This document shows, piece by piece, positions 63,501 through 64,000 of a stretch of 64,000 nucleotides of DNA. Every line of letters begins with the position of its first letter. Position 1 is the first letter of the stretch. Made by a program: the position numbers and the translations under genes. This DNA is from a virus, in the IMG/VR virus record IMGVR_UViG_3300023180_005138, positions 53,379-117,378 of that record; one strand, written 5' to 3'. Under the pieces are notes generated by a model. It was given only the letters and a program-made list of their open reading frames with translations, had not been told where the DNA came from and ran no database searches.

Positions 63501-64000
63501 TAGTCCAGTGACTAGGTTTGTGATATCAGTATCATTTGATGAGATGTTTGTGTTGGCCCCAATCAATCCTCCTTGTAGGGAGATGACGTTTGCCTCCTCT
63601 GCAGCGATACGAGAATTTGAACCAGAAATGCCACTTTGTAACGCAATGACATTGGCTTCTTCAGCGGCGATACGAGAGTTTGACCCTCCGATGCCGGTAA
63701 CTAAATTTGTGACATCCACATTGGTAGCTGAGATTTCGTTAGCGAGAGCTGTATTAGCGCCTACGAGTCCTGTCTGAAGATTAATTACATTAGCCTCTTC
63801 TGAAGCTATACGAGTGTTTTGTCCCGCAGCTGACCCAAGAAGAATTGTCACATTTGATTCGAGTAGAGCAATATTGGCTGAAACGTTAGCAGCGCCACCA
63901 GCTTCTGGAGTGACAAGTGTAGCAGTTTGTCCAGAGGCGCCTGTGATCTTAATTCCTTCTTCGCCTTCTTCAGAGATTGAGACATTGCCAAGAAAGATAG
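57522..64000 (-). CDS. Giant repetitive tail fibre with C-terminal collar domain, 5' truncated
   Basis: About 2,158 residues are in the window and the frame stays open past the right edge. A GTG at 63851 lies inside the repeats and is not the start; the in-frame upstream sequence includes GNVSISEEGEEGIKI. The N-terminal 1,300 residues are built from units of about 60-65 residues (RIAAEEANVIALQGGI, NDTDITNLVTGLEGSN, EARRAANTAILLGAHSGAN), with repeated TLNELAAALGDDANF and TELGYLDGVTSAIQTQLD blocks. Then GSGLDADLLDG units and a collar domain (MWGAATAPSGWYLCQGG) end in VKFIIKT. It must be a very long fibre. Confidence 0.92.
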   Translation of the reverse strand, partial: IFLGNVSISEEGEEGIKITGASGQTATLVTPEAGGAANVSANIALLESNVTILLGSAAGQNTRIASEEANVINLQTGLVGANTALANEISATNVDVTNLVTGIGGSNSRIAAEEANVIALQSGISGSNSRIAAEEANVISLQGGLIGANTNISSNDTDITNLVTGLGGSNTNITALEARRAANTSIFEGAFSGSNTRLAAEEANVIALQGGITGANSAISGNDTDITNLITGLDGANTVIATKAATTYVDAQIAAIVDSAPETLDTLNELAAALGDDANFATTTATQIGTISSNTVNLQTGIAGSNTNITANETRRAANTSIFLGAFTGSNARIAAEEANVIALQGGIAGANTALANEIAETNTDITNLVTGLDGANTNVTALEARRAANTSIFLGAFTGSNARIAAEEANVISLQGGIAGANTALSNEIASTNTDITNLVTGLEGSNTDVTALEARRDSNTSIFLGAHSGANTRIAAEEANVIALQGGIDGANTAIASNDTDIAALEARRAANTAILLGAHSGANTRIAAEEANVIALQGGITGANTNIASNDTDITNLVTGLEGSNTTIATKDSVANVYATYLVAKGGIDGANAAISSNDTDITNLVTGLEGSNTTLSTKASTSYVDSAVAGIVDSAPEALNTLNELAAALGDDANFATTISTQIGTISANTVALQGGIAGSNTSITNLITGLDGSNTSITALEARRNANTAILLGAHSGANARIAAEEANVIALQGGIDGANAAISSNDTDITNLVTGLEGSNTTIATKDSVANVYATYLVAKGGIDGANAAISSNDTDITNLVTGLEGSNTNISSNDTDITNLVTGLGGSNTNITAVEARRTANIAGAVSSITTSDLTASRALTSDESGKVAVSAVTATELGYLDGVTSAIQTQLDAKLEGNQTITLNGDVSGSGTTSITVTVADDSHNHVISNIDNLQTSLDAKDTVANVYATYLVAKGGIDGANSAISSNDTDITNLVTGLGGSNTNITALEARRAANTAILLGAHSGANARIAAEEANVIALQGGIAGANTAIGLRATTASPTFTGVPAAPTAAAGTSTTQIATTAFVGTAVANIVDSAPEALNTLNELAAALGDDANFSTTVSTQIGTISSNTVTNATDITAVESRRVANIAGAVSSITTGDLTASRALVSDGSGKVAVSAVTSTELGYLDGVTSAIQTQLDGKQASGSYLTGNETITLSGDVSGSGTTAITVTVADDSHNHVISNIDNLQTTLDSKDTVANVYATYLVAKGGIDGANTNITAVEARRTANIAGAVSSITTGNLTASRALVSDGSGKVAVSAVTSTELGYLDGVTSAIQTQLDGKQASGSYLTGNQTITLSGDASGSGTTSIVVTVADDSHNHIISNIDGLQTALDAKLASSSYTAADVLTKIKTVDGAGSGLDADLLDGQSSAYYAVEATRSSNAAQLAAGIASAGGTMTAAEIRALGFFDTSNDGAGSGLDADTLDGVQGASYLRSDTSDSITSGSLTLDAGNITVNNGTNLQVLLNASDGAIEITRAAGGAYIDFKNTTGEDYDARLQESGGSINLNGNRILTTADEGSGNGIDADTVDGIQGASFLRSDTADTATGVITLNDDLVFSNRTTTDGHIQLYAGSGATGYAIGVEASTLYNRSGALHRWYIGTLADGGASDYMELSTSGLTVNGTVTATNVDISNSLDIGSEVVLTESTDRADLLLIKSTTGTWGGIQISNSSNEGLWSFMTDGATGGIYDDQNNKWHLQFIENSETRLYHNGAEKLNTDSGGVTITGNIVVSGTVDGRDVASDGTKLDGIESGATADQTAAEILTAIKTVDGSGSGLDADLLDGISSASFLRSDADDAITNTGVEISFYSNDVLETSSGDQATLEVYQDTAGADAFMQFHIGGDYAAYFGLKGDINDFAVGGWSMGATYYRVWHAGNDGSGSGLDADLLDGLQSSTSATASTIAARNGSGDIYMRYGFSTYFNMSHATGTRTSDTIFYSSTDNYIRKTNATGFRQSLGLGSDINANVIPAGFIGMWGAATAPSGWYLCQGGAISRTTYSALFAAIGTTYGTGDGSTTFNVPDFRDRAPYGASTYTLGSKTTNEINGSAQAATSSGGSTSHSVTTSTTNSTTDKDVTNSITVVTGVNNHGSHSHTVTYPAVAVKFIIKT

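Noticed and set aside
63849-63851. GTG as start of the giant fibre
   Set aside because: The same frame is open from the right window edge, with residues GNVSISEEGEEG upstream that continue the fibre. The GTG lies inside a repeat.

Overview
The window is a contiguous stretch of an AT-rich tailed double-stranded DNA phage genome. It has a long-tailed (siphovirus-like) virion plan: an HK97-type head module, a lambda-type tail tip (homologues of gpM, gpL, gpK, gpI and gpJ) and a 1,935-residue tape measure protein. Marine-type fibre repeats, small basic proteins of a kind common in marine phages and the low G+C suggest a marine bacterial host. Nothing seen fixes the host; SAR11-like bacteria are one possibility. 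Ribosome-binding sites are mostly classical Shine-Dalgarno sequences. No integrase, repressor, tRNA, CRISPR array or insertion sequence was recognised. Genes at both edges (purT-like at 1 and a giant fibre at 64000) run out of the window.

The left arm (1-15044) is transcribed rightward and is a nucleotide-metabolism and recombination block. It holds a PurT-like purine enzyme, dCMP deaminase, a PiT-like permease, SbcD/gp47 and SbcC/gp46 with a PP-loop ATPase between them, class I ribonucleotide reductase (NrdA, NrdB) with glutaredoxin, a dNMP kinase, a PD-(D/E)XK nuclease, a 5'-3' exonuclease, a dUTPase-fold protein, ThyX, a MurG-like glycosyltransferase and a SAM-binding protein. Together these would make dNTPs (dCMP to dUMP to dTMP by deaminase and ThyX; rNDP to dNDP by NrdAB and glutaredoxin) and process DNA ends. 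The only sizeable gap, 868-1108, is GC-rich, packed with consecutive hairpins and ends in three phased 11-bp repeats.

The right arm (15033-64000) is transcribed leftward and meets the left arm head-on near 15040. In transcription order it holds: a giant repetitive fibre, six small genes, a second collar-domain fibre, a coiled-coil membrane protein, the large terminase, a glycosyltransferase, an HNH nuclease, the portal, a protease-scaffold-capsid fusion, a connector with a LamG-like insert, neck genes, the major tail protein, tail chaperones with a candidate -1 frameshift, the tape measure, gpM, gpL, radical SAM enzyme 1, two NlpC/P60 proteins, a JAMM protein, gpI, gpJ carrying an N-terminal Hint (intein-like) domain, a collar fibre, an acidic protein, another fibre, radical SAM enzyme 2 and a string of small genes.

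The most unusual features are: (1) the Hint domain inserted in a glycine run at the N terminus of the gpJ homologue; (2) two different radical SAM/SPASM-type enzymes embedded in the tail operon, next to a tape measure whose only two cysteines form one CAC motif; (3) a protease-scaffold-capsid reading frame with strong in-frame internal start sites; (4) a terminator-pseudoknot element between the major tail protein and tail chaperone genes; (5) the hairpin and iteron region at 853-1103. At least five small genes of 46 to 56 codons were found by reading the sequence directly.
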